Assembly (NCBI GenBank): GCA_009731375.1
Contig: BJOX01000008.1
Location: 484,296-548,295 of the forward strand
Source of the DNA: Paulinella micropora
Lineage: Eukaryota > Cercozoa > Imbricatea > Euglyphida
Length of the DNA: 64,000 nt
Reading direction: 5' to 3'
The position numbers were made by a program, and so were the translations under genes. The first letter of the stretch is position 1, and each line of letters starts with the position of its first letter. This document shows positions 12,640 through 24,144 of the stretch, one piece after another. Below the pieces are notes generated by a model. That model was not told the origin of the DNA. It saw only the letters and a program-made list of their open reading frames with translations, and did no database searches.

Positions 12640-14235
12640 TCCCCTGAAAGTTAAATGCCCCCGCCCCCCCCCAAACCCCCCCTTCTGGACTTCAAAGTTT
12701 TCAATCAAAAGCCGTGACTGAGCTTAGCAATAAATTGTTTACGCAATTTTTCCTGAAGTTATTATTATCGGCGATATTTCAGTGGATATCAGTTACAAAA
12801 ACAAATCTTTATTCATTAATTTTCAATTGCGGTTGAAATGAACATGTGACTTCACCGGCCAGCATGAATGTCTTAGTGGATTGGTGAAGTGAAGTCTCCC
12901 CTTAATGATTATTAAATATATAAAAACAATCCTTCTTTATTAATAAGCAAAAGCTGCTTATTGACATGAATAAATAAGCAGTTGCACAAAAATTCACCAA
13001 ATTTCACAAGCTTCACCAAACTTGTTTTACCGTTTCACGGCGGTGCAACCAAAACTATACTTTAACCAATGTATATTTTTTCCGAAAGTTGACTTTGTGG
13101 AGCTGGTTAGCTAGTCAACTGGGGACGCCTGAGAGACGTGAAACCTGCTTCTCATATCATTTATACTGTCACACTTCTTAAGATTTAGATTCTCCTCTGC
13201 ACGACGTTTCGACTTCACTAACTAGTTTTCGATTTCGTTCAGAAATGATTTCAAACGATTACGTCAAAGATCTTTTTAGAAAAGGTTAATCATTATCTTT
13301 TTCCCACTTAAGATGATCTTTTCCCCCGATTTCCTGTGAACAAACAGGTTACGGTAATTTGTGGACAAGGGACGGAAATACAATGTTTTACTGTCACGCG
13401 TTTTCCGGCGCTGTTCCCAGTCATTTTTTCGCCTATGCCTCCCAAATCAGTTTGGTTTTCAAATTTACGAACCCGACACTACCCGTTTATGACTGTTTAC
13501 TAGAAACAAAATGACACTATCCGTTTGAGAACTCAGAACTGGACACCTCACAATTTACTTTCTACTCTACTCTTGATCTTAAGTTGCATCCAAGCCTGCA
13601 AAGAGTTCGATATTAAGTACAAATATAATAGATAAACGATGTGACCCCTCTACTATTTACTGGTATTTCACCTGCTCTCACAGAGTAAGGACTCAATGCA
13701 GCCATAGTGTTCTTAATAGGAGTTCGTTGTATCTGCCTACTAACTACTTGAAGAGTGAAGTTGTATACAAACTCACAATTCGAATTTTTTCCTTCCAAGT
13801 GAAAACTACACACACAGAGTTTGGTGTGTCACGTTCTGTCGACAGATCGATTTGGAAAGACACTCTCCTTCAGGAGTGGCTATACAACAACGTATAAGGA
13901 CAGAGGTAACCAAAAACATATCTGTTTCGACAGATTGTCCACCTGCCGTTGCATTTTTGTGTCCCTCCTCTGCCCTCATACACACTATGCAGTCAACCAA
14001 CACAGTACTATGATGTGTCTGGTTTTGTCGTTTTAGGGTCACCCCCTACCTACAGAGTGGAGAACGCCTCCTCCACTGCACATCGCCCTCTCCAACTGCT
14101 GCTCTGCGTTCTGGCTCGCTCCTGGCACGTCACGGTCTCCATGTGGAATCAATCGCGTCACGACGACCCAGTTTCGAAATTCAACGAGCATAAACGACGG
14201 TCGGTTGTCTTGACCCATACCCCATTCTGGGCTCT
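12640..14235. other. Mostly non-coding; dispersed repeat module inside
   Basis: AT-rich sequence after a C-rich tract at 12655-12690. The segment from about 13020 to 13190 contains two modules found elsewhere: TTTTTTCCGAAAGTTGACTT (also near 45200) and GGAGCTGGTTAGCTAGTC onward (also from 57212). Open frames at 13613-14042 and 13949-14356 show no recognisable protein features. Confidence 0.6.
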
Positions 14236-14239
14236 CGTA

Positions 14240-16554
14240 CGGATACTCTACGTACCGACAAGAAGTTTCAGGAGGAAGTCAAGGCTGGGAAGACTACTTG
14301 CCTTCATGCAAACCTCTCTCGTACTCAAACTGTCCAATTTATTTACGATTTATTGACCAGTTATGTGAGTGACGAACGAGATATTCTACGAAAGAATCAT
14401 AAGGATAAGGCTACATAGCTGCCTCAGGTCCCCATTGCACCTCAAGCCAGCCTAGACCTTCTTCGTAATGCCAATTGGACAGACGCTGAAGTCTACACCC
14501 AGTACCTGGGACCTGTTGGATCGTTGGCAGCCGCAGAGAAGCTCAGGCACGACATTTGTAATGTCATCCCTGTAGAAGTTTTTCATAACTACTACCCAGT
14601 TATTGCTTCAACCGCCGGATTGATTGGGTCACTACCGGTTACTACTCCTTTGGGTACAGCCAATGGTACTACACCCGCTCCTGCATCGATTCCAACTGGT
14701 GCAACCACTTCGTTGCCCGTTGGAAGCTCTTTCGCGCCATCATCGGCCCCTACAGCAGCTGTGCCGACTTCGTCGACTTTGGTACTGCCCTCAGCCCCAA
14801 CATCTACTGTTGCACCGGCACTTCCTCCGTCCGTTCGACCTTTCATGCCCCCGATACCCAACATGCCCTACCCGACCCCAGACGCTTCGTTCACACGTAC
14901 TGGACGCCTCGCCCGAGCTGCGACCCCTGCTCCACCGCGCCCCGTAGTGCAACCTTTGTCGGCTCTACTCGCTGGTAGACCAAATGAGCCGGTGAACCGT
15001 TCATTGGCCATGCCATCCTTTCTCGGTACGCTTCTCTCGTCCCCACAGCGACCTACTATACCCATCGTCGATCAACCCTACGACATCGGCTTGTTCGCCT
15101 CCAGTTCGGCACTCAACCCGACGACATCATCTACTGCAGCCCTCCTCGGTCGTCCGCTGACACCTTCACGCGTGACCCCGAGATTTTCGCCAGCTTCATC
15201 CAGCTCAAGTACTAGTACTTTGGCATCAATCCCGGAAGGCCCTGCACCCATAGCAACGCCTACTGCAACCGAAGCCAAGGCGGATGAAGATGCAGCAGCA
15301 AGATTGGCAGCAGAAGTAGAACGCTACGCCACCGAACTTGGAGAAGCAGAAGCTTGAACGCTACTGCACAAGAACGAGAACGAGAACGAGTGGACGCAGA
15401 ACGTGTGGCAGCCATCGAACGTGAAGAACAAGAGGACGACAAAGAGACGAAACAAGCTGATGCTTCCGTCCAGCAGCCCCAGCCCGATGGATCACCATAT
15501 TCCCATTCGGCGAGCTCCTCCGGCGATGGAGCATCATCCCAGTCTTAGCCGCCCCGTCGTCTCCTTCGCTCCGGCGTTTCTGGCGCCAACTCAGGCTACT
15601 ACATGCACACGCTACTATGCCGTTCTGGGTCCGCCCCCGCACGCCGCGTTATGTTCATCTTGTCGACTCCGGCAGGAGCTCCGACGGCCGATCAAGCCAC
15701 CTTCGCGCGCAAATTAGCAGTCAACTACCACGTCGCCAACGCGCCGATCCAACTGGCCATCATGCACTCCATCAGCAATGTTCGCGCGTGGGGAGACAAA
15801 GCCACTGTCGCTATTATGGGCGCCTGTTGGGCCCGCTTCGTTCGCGTCACCGATTCAGTTCAGCAGGTATGGTGCTCGCCTTCCCTCATCTGGTTACAAT
15901 TTATCCGCGGCCTTATCCATGGCCGTTTGGATAAGCACGACACACGGAAATCAGCCCTCCAAGCCCTCAACCTAGGACGCTTCAAGAAAGAGCAGCTCTT
16001 GGCGTACGTCAACCGATGCATCACGCACTACGACGCCGCACGCGTGACCGGTGATCATATGTGACGGCAACCAGATTGAAGATTTGGGCCGCATGCTGAC
16101 CCCGATGGAGCGTGACCGATGGAACCAACAAGCAGAACAAGTCATGCTTGCCTTAGGAGCCGGCTGGCCACGCAACCTGGAAGACCTCCTCCCTTGGGCC
16201 AGGACCCTTGACCCCAACGTCATGGAAGAATACCTTTTGGGGATGGAGATCCCGATCCGCACTGACACCGACGATCCAGCTACGTGCAAACGGGACTTTA
16301 CTCGCCAAGGCCAACTACCCAGCCGCACTGACCGTCGAAGACGTCAACAGCCTCGGCAAGTAAAGACAGCCACGGAGAATGCCAACCCCAACCGCCCTGC
16401 TCGACAGAAGCGCAAGGCCGACTCCATGGCTATGGCTCAGGCTGCTCCCTCACAAACATCGCATCGCCCCAACAAGCGTGCGAAGACGACCCACCCGGTA
16501 AAGAAGGAACACCCAAACAAGAAGAAGCCGGCACCGCGACAGCATCTCACGTGA
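14240..16554 (+). pseudogene. Retroelement gag, multiply interrupted
   Basis: Coding sense runs through several frames. At 14240-14520 a helical segment is cut by an in-frame TAG near 14416. The frame at 14524-15357 carries a Pro/Ala/Ser/Thr-rich linker and then a coiled coil which continues after a frameshift into 15354-15548 (E/R-rich, ending SSGDGASSQS). A gag-capsid-like helical region follows at 15603-16064 (pattern ..GLIHGRLDKHDTR..AL). The frame from 16051 to 16554 ends in a basic tail. Assignment as gag is inferred from this order and from the zinc-finger and retropepsin-like sequence directly downstream. Confidence 0.5.
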
Positions 16555-16629
16555 GCCAACGCTGTGGTGATCCCAATGGTGTCCATGTCTACGACCAAGA
16601 CCGATCCACCGGGCAGACCGTCGAGCCAA

Positions 16630-17402
16630 GTCAAACGCAAACCTTTTACGGGCACCCTGCGCCTACTGCAAGAAGCATAAGAATTTCTTGAAGAAGGATC
16701 AACTCCCCAAACATTCGTCTGAGGAGTGTAAGCTTCGTCAACAGCGTTGTAACGACGAAGGGAAACACTGCGGTTGGAAGCCATCAGCGGCCGCTGCCCG
16801 CAGCACTCCGCGCGCTTTCCACATGACTATCCGGTCCCGCGCGTCCTCTCCGTTGTTGCCAACGCCTCCTCCTCTCCGTTGTTGCCAATGCCTCCTCCTC
16901 TGCGAATTGCAACTATCCCGACCGTGGTCACTGGATGTGTTTGGTCGCCAAGCATCCCCTCAATCGCCCGTTCATCGGTAAGACCACATGCGCTCTGGAC
17001 TCGGCCTGCAACTGCAAGGGCGTCGCACGCTTAGCATGGGTCATGCAGCATGGCTTTACCATCCGGAAGTTGCCCCCTGTGGAGGCACGTTCATCCGTCG
17101 GCATCGACGCGGTACTTACCGACGGCATCGAACTCTTTGTCTCGGCTAATCCAACGTCACCGCTCCATGCGATCACCATATACGTGTCGACCCACCTACC
17201 CGACCGCGTGGATTTGCTCTTCGCCAACGAAGTGGCCGCACAAATCATTGACAACTTGTCTATTGATGAGGCACAGAGGATCAAGCCGACTGACTACGTT
17301 CCTCTGAAGCCTAAGGCAAGACAGATTGTCTACGGCCTGAGACGGAGTTTCATCTCTTCGGCACGCCGCTTCAAGTGGGTGATGTTAGACTACTATTATT
17401 AA
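16630..17402 (+). pseudogene. Gag zinc finger and retropepsin-like protease remnant
   Basis: At about 16660-16770 a Cys/His cluster (CAYCKKHKNF ... KHSSEEC) resembles a retroelement CCHC finger with a long spacer. The frame at 16935-17402 then reads as a retropepsin: ALDSACNCKGVARLAWV has the DSG-like catalytic position (here DSA) and the hydrophobic flap-like segments that follow end in RVDLLFANEVA, comparable with the 'D.LLG.DF' block of Ty3 proteases. No reverse transcriptase follows; coding ends at 17402 and AT-rich DNA begins. Hence a truncated gag-pro copy of a Ty3-like element. The DSA triplet in place of DSG/DTG is noted. Confidence 0.45.
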
Positions 17403-17960
17403 AACAATAATCTATGATAGATACTATATTCTCAGAGCAGAACTATAACTTTAATAAGAAAAGGCGCGAACACGACACTTCTGAATCAAGTAAATTGACT
17501 GGCCGGATCATGGCTCTAACGACACCGTTACTCCGATACGGCCGGTCCGTAACTATTAATTAAAATTATTAGTTCCAACACCGTTATTCCTTTTTCATTT
17601 CCGACATTACCCGGAGTTACCGTTACTAGGCCTAGGGTAGTTTGATTTGTCATAAGGACGGACAGTACTAATTCGGTGGCACTTAATTATTTAGTGATAC
17701 AGTGGACACTATACTTTGCCACTCTAGTGGCAGTATTAACTTAATCAGTCTTAGTAGAAATTAATATTTCTAGATAAGTAGGGACACAGTCATTATATTT
17801 TCCCTCTTTCTTATTTGAATGTTCCGTTACACTTATCTTAGTTTTGCGACGTATCGTACTGTAGTTGTCGGAATTCTCTTTATTAAATTGCCTTCCCTCC
17901 CTTTGGTAGCTTTGTGAGACAGGACCGGTGGACTCTGAAAGGAGTCGGTAAAGGCCTCTC
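17403..17960. other. AT-rich spacer, no gene seen
   Basis: About 560 bp of AT-rich sequence without a convincing frame, RNA gene or simple repeat. It may be a retroelement LTR or untranslated region, but no repeat partner was seen in the window. Confidence 0.6.
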
Positions 17961-17963
17961 TAA

Positions 17964-19430
17964 ATGAGCATGCTGAGTTGCTCAAAGGTTGTGAGCCTTG
18001 AGGCCGATAAAGGAGTCAGCTTCTCATTGAAGCAAACGCTAAGTGCAATATCCATCTTAGATGGAAACAACAGAGGCTACTCTGACTTCAAAGAAAAATA
18101 TGCTGAAGGCATTAGTGCCTGGCACGGGGAATGTGTGAAGCTAGCCTTTGCCAACCCCGCAAAAGCAAAGGTTAAATATCCCTATGACCACGCCGAGGCG
18201 ATGGATCTAGAGGAGAGGGATTTGCCTGACGAACCGGAGTCAGAGGACACTCCGGACACCGAGTCAGAGACAGAGTCAGAAACAGAGACACTGACAGATG
18301 AAGAGAAGAAAACAAGACACGGTAGTACAACGATCCATAGAGTTAGGCCACGCACAAAAGTTGCACTGCAAAAGCCTAAAGACTGGGATAAGATGGATAG
18401 GGAGAATAAGAGGAAGTGGAGAGAGAAGCACGCGAAGAAGTTGAAGAGAGAACAAAAGAAGACAGACGAAGAGAGCACACTCTAAAAGAGTGAAAGCAGT
18501 ACAAGAAGAAGAAATATTATGAAAAGATGCGTGCCTTGCAGCTTGTGCCTTCTGTTGCCTTTTTGCACACTCTTGTCGTACAATATCCGAGGACTAAGAC
18601 TCCCAACGGCCCGATAGAGATGATAGAGTTAGTCAGGGCCAAGTTTGGTTCGGTGGGAGGTGTGAGCAAGCATATCGATGCTGAGAGGTTTGAGCACATC
18701 TACCCAAAACCAGGGACAAATGTAGACACCTGGTTAAGCTACTACCTCGCCTTCAAAAGCGAAGTAGAGAGCTTACGAACTCATCCCTTTGAAGAAAAAG
18801 AGTTAACCCGTAAACTGCTTCAAAGGCTGGCCAAACACCCTGCCTTTGGTAGCAAATACGAAGCTAACTACTTCAATCTTCCAGCAAACCTAAGACCTAA
18901 GCATGACGACCTAGTTGAGAGTGCGAGGTATAAGTGGGAGATATGGAAGAAAGGGAAGGGGCGTAGGGAGGAGAGCAGAGAGGATGACAAGAGCAGGAGA
19001 CGTAGGAAGCAGAAAGGACAGGAGACAAACCTCATGATGGATGATCAGGATGACGAAAAAGGGGGTGGGGGTAAGACTGGTAAGTTGAAAAAGAAGAAAG
19101 AATGGTGGCTAAAAGTCACCTGCTATGCTTGTGAGAAGGTGGGCATACAAAGGCATATTGCCCAAAACTCAAGAAGAAGCCCCATAAGCAGGAAGAAGAA
19201 GAGAAAACCCCCAAAGGCAAAAACAAAAGGGCCAAAACAAAGGCAAAGGGAAGAAAGACATAGCTCCTTTAAGCGAAGAAGAGAGGGAGGATGACGAAGA
19301 ACAGGGAGGGGGACAAGAGAGCGATAGCGATGCGCTTCTCGTTATTATGGGGGGAGACAAGCCCGACGACCATGGGGAGGTAACCCCTGACGACAATAGG
19401 AGGGAGAGCGAGCGAAGATCAGAGCGATTC
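17964..19430 (+). pseudogene. Retroelement gag with CCHC knuckle, frameshifted
   Basis: The first frame (17964-18485) begins with a helical segment and ends in an acidic (ESETESETET) then Lys/Arg-rich region. Coding resumes in another frame at 18497-19294 with a capsid-like helical domain (IEMIELVRAKFG ... ERFEHIYPKPG ... ELTRKLLQRL). At about 19122 comes a zinc knuckle whose first half is CYACEKVG; one G missing from the GGG run near 19142 shifts the frame, and the second half (HTKAYCPKL) reads in the next frame. That frame stays open to about 19432 with an acidic tail. The knuckle is then a normal C-x2-C-x4-H-x4-C. No protease or RT follows. Confidence 0.6.
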
Positions 19431-19638
19431 TGATCGATGTGGTCAACCCCCGCCGGCTAGCCCTAGCTTAGGGAGTCCCTTAGCAAAAGACTAGTCGGGT
19501 TGAGGATGCGTCCCAACCTATCATCTCATCATATCGCAGTCGTCAGCTAACAAGGGCACCCCCCCCCCTACAACAATTCCCTCAGAGTCTGAGGAGAACA
19601 AAACCCCCCTGCCCAAACCAAACAAACCCCCTCTGCTT

Positions 19639-19890
19639 GTGAACAGCTATAGTGGATTCCAGCCTAGGTCTACTAAATGCCTGGGGAAGAACAATAAAAA
19701 CCAACCCTGCAACATTTCTTTAGAAACGGAACAAAAGGGCATAAACGCTTCTCACGCAAAGCGGTTGATTTTTGGTTGTTATTGTGGCTATCATGCCAGA
19801 AAACAGGACAATGAGTTTCCTTGGATTGACTTATCAGTCGACCCCACAATTCGTTCCCCCCCCCCCCCAAGTCCCACAAGCGCAGGATGA
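19639..19890 (+). CDS. Small Cys/His protein, possible zinc-binding motif
   Basis: An 83-codon frame carries KCLGKNNKNQPC, about 20 residues, then CYCGYHARK. This C...C...CxC..H spacing resembles the short zinc-binding motif seen in many fungal and protist proteins (C-x-G-x-T-K-x-G-x-x-C ... YC..H). It could be an exon of a larger gene, since no promoter or polyadenylation signal is evident and its C-terminus runs into a C-homopolymer (19858-19868). Function unknown. Confidence 0.35.
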   Translation: MNSYSGFQPRSTKCLGKNNKNQPCNISLETEQKGINASHAKRLIFGCYCGYHARKQDNEFPWIDLSVDPTIRSPPPPSPTSAG

Positions 19891-20289
19891 CAAAGATTAC
19901 CAAATCTGTTGACCGGATGGCAAAATGCTGTTATTATAGGCCAAGTATTGCCATTTTTATGTTTTTTCCTGGTTTTATCAAATGGTGAACGTTTATTTTG
20001 TTTTTCTTTGGTTTGGTGTTGATTGAAATGGTTGAGCGTCGTTAAACAAGATTTGTCTGTGTCTTTGTCGTGAGATGACGATTTTGTTTGTTCATATGTC
20101 TATGCAAATATTTGGATGCTTGTTGGAGTTGGGCTTGGTTTAAGTTTTGAGGATTTGGGAGAGTGAATATTTGATTTGCTTGGTGGAGATTGGTTTGCTT
20201 TCGTGAATCATTGTTTTCTTTTCACTAATATTTTGTGTTCATAGTCATTCGCGTATGTTTTCTTGATTTAACTGGATTCATTTAGCACT

Positions 20290-21138
20290 GGTTTTGTTGT
20301 CCTGTTGCTTGTCGCTTGCAATTGTTGGCTGTTCTAGCTGTTGGCTTGTTGGCTGTTTCTTACTTGCTGTAGCAAATCGCTTGTCGTTTGTTACTTGGTG
20401 CTTATTTGTTGTTTGTTGCTTTTCGTCGCAAATCGCTTGTCCGACTCGCTTACCTTGTTGCTTGCTGTTGTGCTAATTTTGTTTTTTCCTTGCCCCTTGT
20501 CGACATCACTTGTCACTTGCTTCCTTCTTTCAATGCTTGCCGCTTGTCGCTGGTCGTTTGTATCTTATTTTTTTTTATTATTTGTTGCTTTTTGCTTGTC
20601 ATCTGCGTGTCGCTTGTCCGTTGCTTGTATCTTATCCGTGCTTGTTTGCCATTGCTTGTCTTTTCCTAGTTTCTTCTTCTTTTGCTTGCTGCCTTCTGTT
20701 AATGCTTACCGCTTGTCGCTGGTCGTTTGTCGCTTATTCTTTGTTATTTGTTGCTTTTTGCTAGTCATCTGCGTGTCGCTTGTCCGTTGCTTGTATCTTA
20801 TCAGTGCTTGTTTGCAATTGCTTGTCTTTTCCTAGTTTCTTCTTCTTTTGCTTGCTGCATTCTGTTAATGCTTGCCGCTTGTCGCTGGTCGTTTGCCGCT
20901 TATTTTTTGTTATTTGTTGCATTTTTGCTGGTCATCTGCTGCGTGTCGCTTGTCGCTTGTCCGTTGCTTGTATTTTATTCCTTGTCGTTGCTTGTCTTTT
21001 CCTAGTTTCTTGTGCCTTGCTGCCGTTGATGCTTGCCTGTTATCGCTGGTCATTTGTCACTTGTTGTTGTTGTTGTTGTTATTTCTTGCTTTTTGCTTGT
21101 CATCTGCTGCGTGTCGCTTGTCCGTTTCTTGTATCTTA
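20290..21138. repeat. Heptamer satellite, left flank of the integrated virus
   Basis: Same CTTGTYG family as 11262-12600. It is more degenerate and organised in higher-order copies of about 175 bp: blocks beginning TTGCTTGCTGC at about 20680 and 20850 repeat nearly word for word. The frames read low-complexity Leu/Cys/Val peptides and are not genes. Confidence 0.9.
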
Positions 21139-21144
21139 TTGCTG
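21139..21144. repeat. Target-site duplication, left copy (TTGCTG)
   Basis: TTGCTG directly precedes the left inverted repeat and is repeated exactly at 44373-44378 directly after the right inverted repeat. A 6-bp duplication is the size known for Maverick/Polinton integration by an rve integrase. Confidence 0.9.
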
Positions 21145-21502
21145 AGTAGTATAATATACTTTCTAGGCGGGTCGTTTTTTCGTGCCTTAAAAACAACCTC
21201 CTAGAAAGTATTAACGCTTCCAGCGCTATCTCCCACCAAATCAATACGAAGCGTCAAAACAGCAAAATAAACAAATCAAAATTTCAATCAATACAAGAAA
21301 GCAAAATAAAGATATCTCTCTTACTCTTAATCTCGCTTTTAAATAAAAATAAAAATCAAGCAAAAGTTTTTTCCGCTTTAATTTTACTTTAAATAAAAAC
21401 GAAAATCAATAATATCTATAATCTAAAAGAGATTATAGATTGAGCGCAAAAAATCCCAAAGAGCCCTCTACAGAGCACGCACGAAAAAACATATATGTAT
21501 TA
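21145..21502 (+). repeat. Left terminal inverted repeat
   Basis: The reverse complement is found at about 44015-44372 with scattered mismatches and small indels. Matching includes the outer 60 bp, the AAGCAAAAG block, the TCTATAATCT palindrome region and the inner CGTGCGTGCTCTGTAGAGG block. It starts with AG, as Polinton termini do. Confidence 0.93.
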
Positions 21503-21673
21503 CCTTTTCGCTTCAATCTCCACTTCACCAACCTACCGCACAAACAAGTATGATAGATAAAATTTTTTTGAAAGGTGGAGGGCTTTCGCCCAATTTTTTG
21601 AATTGAATACACACTAGTTTATACTCCTATATGCAAAAGGAGTTAGTAGTAAGAACTACTATTACTCAACTCG
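21503..21673. terminator. AT-rich end region with GGGC-TTTC-GCCC hairpin
   Basis: Non-coding stretch between the left inverted repeat and the first reverse-strand gene. At 21580-21591 GGGCTTTCGCCC forms a 4-bp GC stem with a TTTC loop followed by a T run, a terminator-like shape, although it reads outward in the forward direction. Confidence 0.3.
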
Positions 21674-22138
21674 TCAGCGTTTATATTGCTCATATTCTTG
21701 TATTACATTATATGATGTTTTACCACCATCAATCATTTTTCTTGCTCTAATTTCTTCGTCAACACCCATTGGTTGATTTTCGGCACTCAGCCAATGCTCA
21801 AATAACGTGAGTTTTTTTTTCTTTTCTTTTCTTTTTTCTTCTCGCTTTAGTTGGTCTATTTGTTCTTTTCGTTCTATTTTACTATTATGATTTTCAAGTA
21901 TTTCTTCAATAGCAGTCGCCTTACTTTCACAATATTTTTTTTACTTTTCTAGTTCTATTTTTTCTCTGCGATTACGATCTAGTTTGCTTAGTATGGTATC
22001 CATCCTTACATCATTAATCGCTTTTGTTCTCATTATTTCATTACGTGATTTATCTCTTAATTTCTCAATCCAATTATTAGTGGTTTCTCTCTCCACATTT
22101 CCATCATCACTATTACTTTCATTCTCATCCTCGCTCAT
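21674..22138 (-). CDS. Highly charged coiled-coil protein, in-frame TAA
   Basis: From the ATG at 22138 (MSEDENESNSDD) the frame runs 65 codons to a TAA at 21941-21943 and then stays open in the same frame to the TGA at 21674, giving about 154 codons in total. The second part is Lys/Glu-rich coiled coil and then a mixed segment (LFEHWLSAENQPMGVDEE). The stop lies between ...IELEK and KKYCESK and needs only one C-to-T change from a Gln codon. No family is recognised; position next to the inverted repeat is its only context. Confidence 0.5.
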
Positions 22139-22453
22139 TATTGTTGTTTGAGATGTATCTGATTATGACTAATATTACTTCGCTCTGAAAAGCGAAAAGT
22201 TGTCCGCACCAAAATTAGGGAGGTGGGCTTTTTGACCAGCGCTCCTAGGTGCATGGTGGCGGTATTATCATCAACTATTGCCATTTTGTCCTACTTGGCT
22301 TATTTTTTCCATCCATTTGACAGATTTTACCATTTATTATTGTAAGGAATTTTTTGCTAGAATTTCCAAGCCGTTTTCCTACCTCGTGTTTTTTCTCTGA
22401 CTTTCTCATTCTTCAGTTTTCTTGCAAAGGTCAAATCGTCTCCAAAGAAAAGA

Positions 22454-22939
22454 ATGAAACCCTTGTGTTTTTTTGTGTGCTTGAAGATGGATGAAGGTAA
22501 GGCTGTCGCAGACGAAGTCGGAGTGGAAGGTAAAGACGAACTGACTGAAGCGATGGCTGGACTTTCCATTAGACCATTTACTCCGTCTAATCCTTCTAGA
22601 CTTTTGCCTGAGCTAGGTAATGGAACATGATTATATATTCTGTTTAAAAAAAATCTACCTTTGAACCCGATAGTAGAATTTGACAAACGCAGGGCTCGAG
22701 GTTTTGTTTCGGATGGATACTTACAAAAAGTAGCAATCTTCAGTAAGAGTAGCTCAAGCTCGGGTAATGCTGGTCGCCTTCAAGATAGAGGTCTTTTCGT
22801 CCTATTTGTCAATCCTTTACAGCTAGACGAAAAGATTTATGTATTCGCTCATCGTGGAAACGTGAATACATACTTGAAGGGTGTAGGTAGTGAGACTTCA
22901 CTCAATGTATTTATCACGATGGCTAACATCGCTCCGTAA
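22454..22939 (+). CDS. Hypothetical element protein, in-frame TGA
   Basis: The frame from ATG at 22454 (or 22487, MDEGKAVADE) runs to TGA at 22628 and continues unbroken in the same frame to the TAA at 22939. The second part has alternating hydrophobic and charged residues ending LNVFITMANIAP. The reverse strand also has an open frame (22357-22686) over the first part, but the forward frame gives the more even composition. No family is recognised. Its stop is followed by the convergent integrase gene about 40 bp away. Confidence 0.4.
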
Positions 22940-22979
22940 TTAAAAACAAACATGTGTATTACGTTAAAGTTCATTTTCA

Positions 22980-23985
22980 TTAAAGGTCTAGTATTACTTT
23001 AGCCTTTCGCTCTCTTCTACTCGTCCTGACATTCTCTGGTTGAATGTCTTCTCTTTTCAATAATTCTTTTGTCTTTTTCTCTTTAATAACTTCTTTAGTT
23101 TGTTCTTTCATATCTTTTTCTTCGTCAATTGGTTTAATAAATTCAGTCTTCAATAAATCTCTAGGACTTACTAATTCGTCATTATTTAATATTAACTTAA
23201 ATCCGGAACGGCCTTTGACTTTATAAATAATTTTACTGAAAGTCTTTCCGCCTTTGGAGAAAACATTCCTTTTGTTTTCTTTTCTCACACTATCCCCTAC
23301 TTCAAATTCTTCAATTAAATTATCTCGTGTGATTTTCTGTTTATTTTCGTCTCTCCCGAAAAATATATCTACTGGTTTGGCTTTAATTCCTCTATGAACT
23401 TTATGATTATAAGCATCTACTAAGTCTTGAATCAGTATAACTAACCCAATGAAAATTACGATTGGTTTCAAATAAAAGGTCAAGCCATCTCCTTATACTT
23501 CTTATCACTCTATCAACAACTGCAAGTGCTCTATGGTCGCCAACTTCAACGACGTCGTGTTTAATTCCATTTTCAATAAAATATTCGCGGGTTGCTCCTT
23601 TATATTCTCCCCCGCTGTCTGTAGTAATTGACTTTGGTTTACATTTGATTGATTTCAAAGCGTAATATACTTCTTTTGCTGTTTTATTTTTTAATGGAAT
23701 GATTATTAAATATCGTGAATGGCAATCAATCCAAACAAGCATCCAAGCCCTTATTTCCTTTCTTGTCTTTTATCTTACTCATGTCCGCTAAGTCAAGAAA
23801 GACTTGGTCTAATGGTTTATCAACCCTTCCATATTTTTGGGTTCTTTTTCTGGTGGTGAATTTCCAGTGCTTCTTCTTCTTTTGTTTTAACTACTTCTCC
23901 CGTAGGCGTATCCTCTAATTGACTATTACAATTTTGATTATTAATAATTGTATGTTTATGGTCTAAATCAGGTATTCTATATAAT
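22980..23985 (-). pseudogene. rve-family (DDE) integrase, two frameshifts
   Basis: Reading leftwards, an N-terminal stretch (about 23985-23745) with HWKFTTRKRTQKYGRVDKP is followed by the catalytic core at 23742-23500. First Asp lies in VWIDCHSRYLIIIP, second Asp in ITTDSGGEYKG. The third acidic position, in RALAVVDRVIRSIRR, is Asp, 34 residues after the second, where the family normally has Glu at about 35. The C-terminus (23483-22980) has the YNHKVHRGIKAKP motif, a VGD-type SH3-like domain and a basic tail. One-base shifts near 23740 and 23470 separate these parts; a clear HHCC domain was not found. Known: Polintons integrate with this enzyme. The TIRs and 6-bp duplication fit its action. 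Confidence 0.8.
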
Positions 23986-24010
23986 TAATTTTATTTTTTA
24001 CGATGTTTAT

Positions 24011-24071
24011 GATATTTGAAAATCCACACTTCCATTCGCCACGCTCATTCTCGTGTGTTTTTCAAACATCG
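24011..24071. terminator. Gene-border palindrome 1
   Basis: Arms GATATTTGAAAA..CACAC and GTGTGTTTTTCAAACATC pair around a CATTCG...CTCATTC centre. It lies just upstream of the integrase N-terminus and between two reverse-strand genes. It belongs to a family of similar palindromes through the element. Confidence 0.7.
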
Positions 24072-24085
24072 TTTTTACTTTTCAC

Positions 24086-24142
24086 GATGTTTATCAACGA
24101 ACGGGAGTTGCGACAGCAACGAGAGTGAAGTTGATAAATATC
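24086..24142. terminator. Gene-border palindrome 2
   Basis: Arms GATGTTTATCAAC and GTTGATAAATATC with a GC-richer centre (GGGAGTTGCGACAGCAACG, itself containing GTTGC/GCAAC). It directly follows the stop of the small gene at 24145-24372. Confidence 0.7.
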
Positions 24143-24144
24143 AT

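Noticed and set aside
21145-21502. CRISPR or LTR interpretation of the terminal repeats
   Set aside because: The two copies are inverted, not direct, occur only twice, and enclose DNA-virus genes with a 6-bp duplication.
22357-22686. Reverse-strand frame of 109 codons
   Set aside because: It lies mostly antisense to the forward frame 22454-22939, which has more even composition and continues beyond it. Kept only as an alternative.
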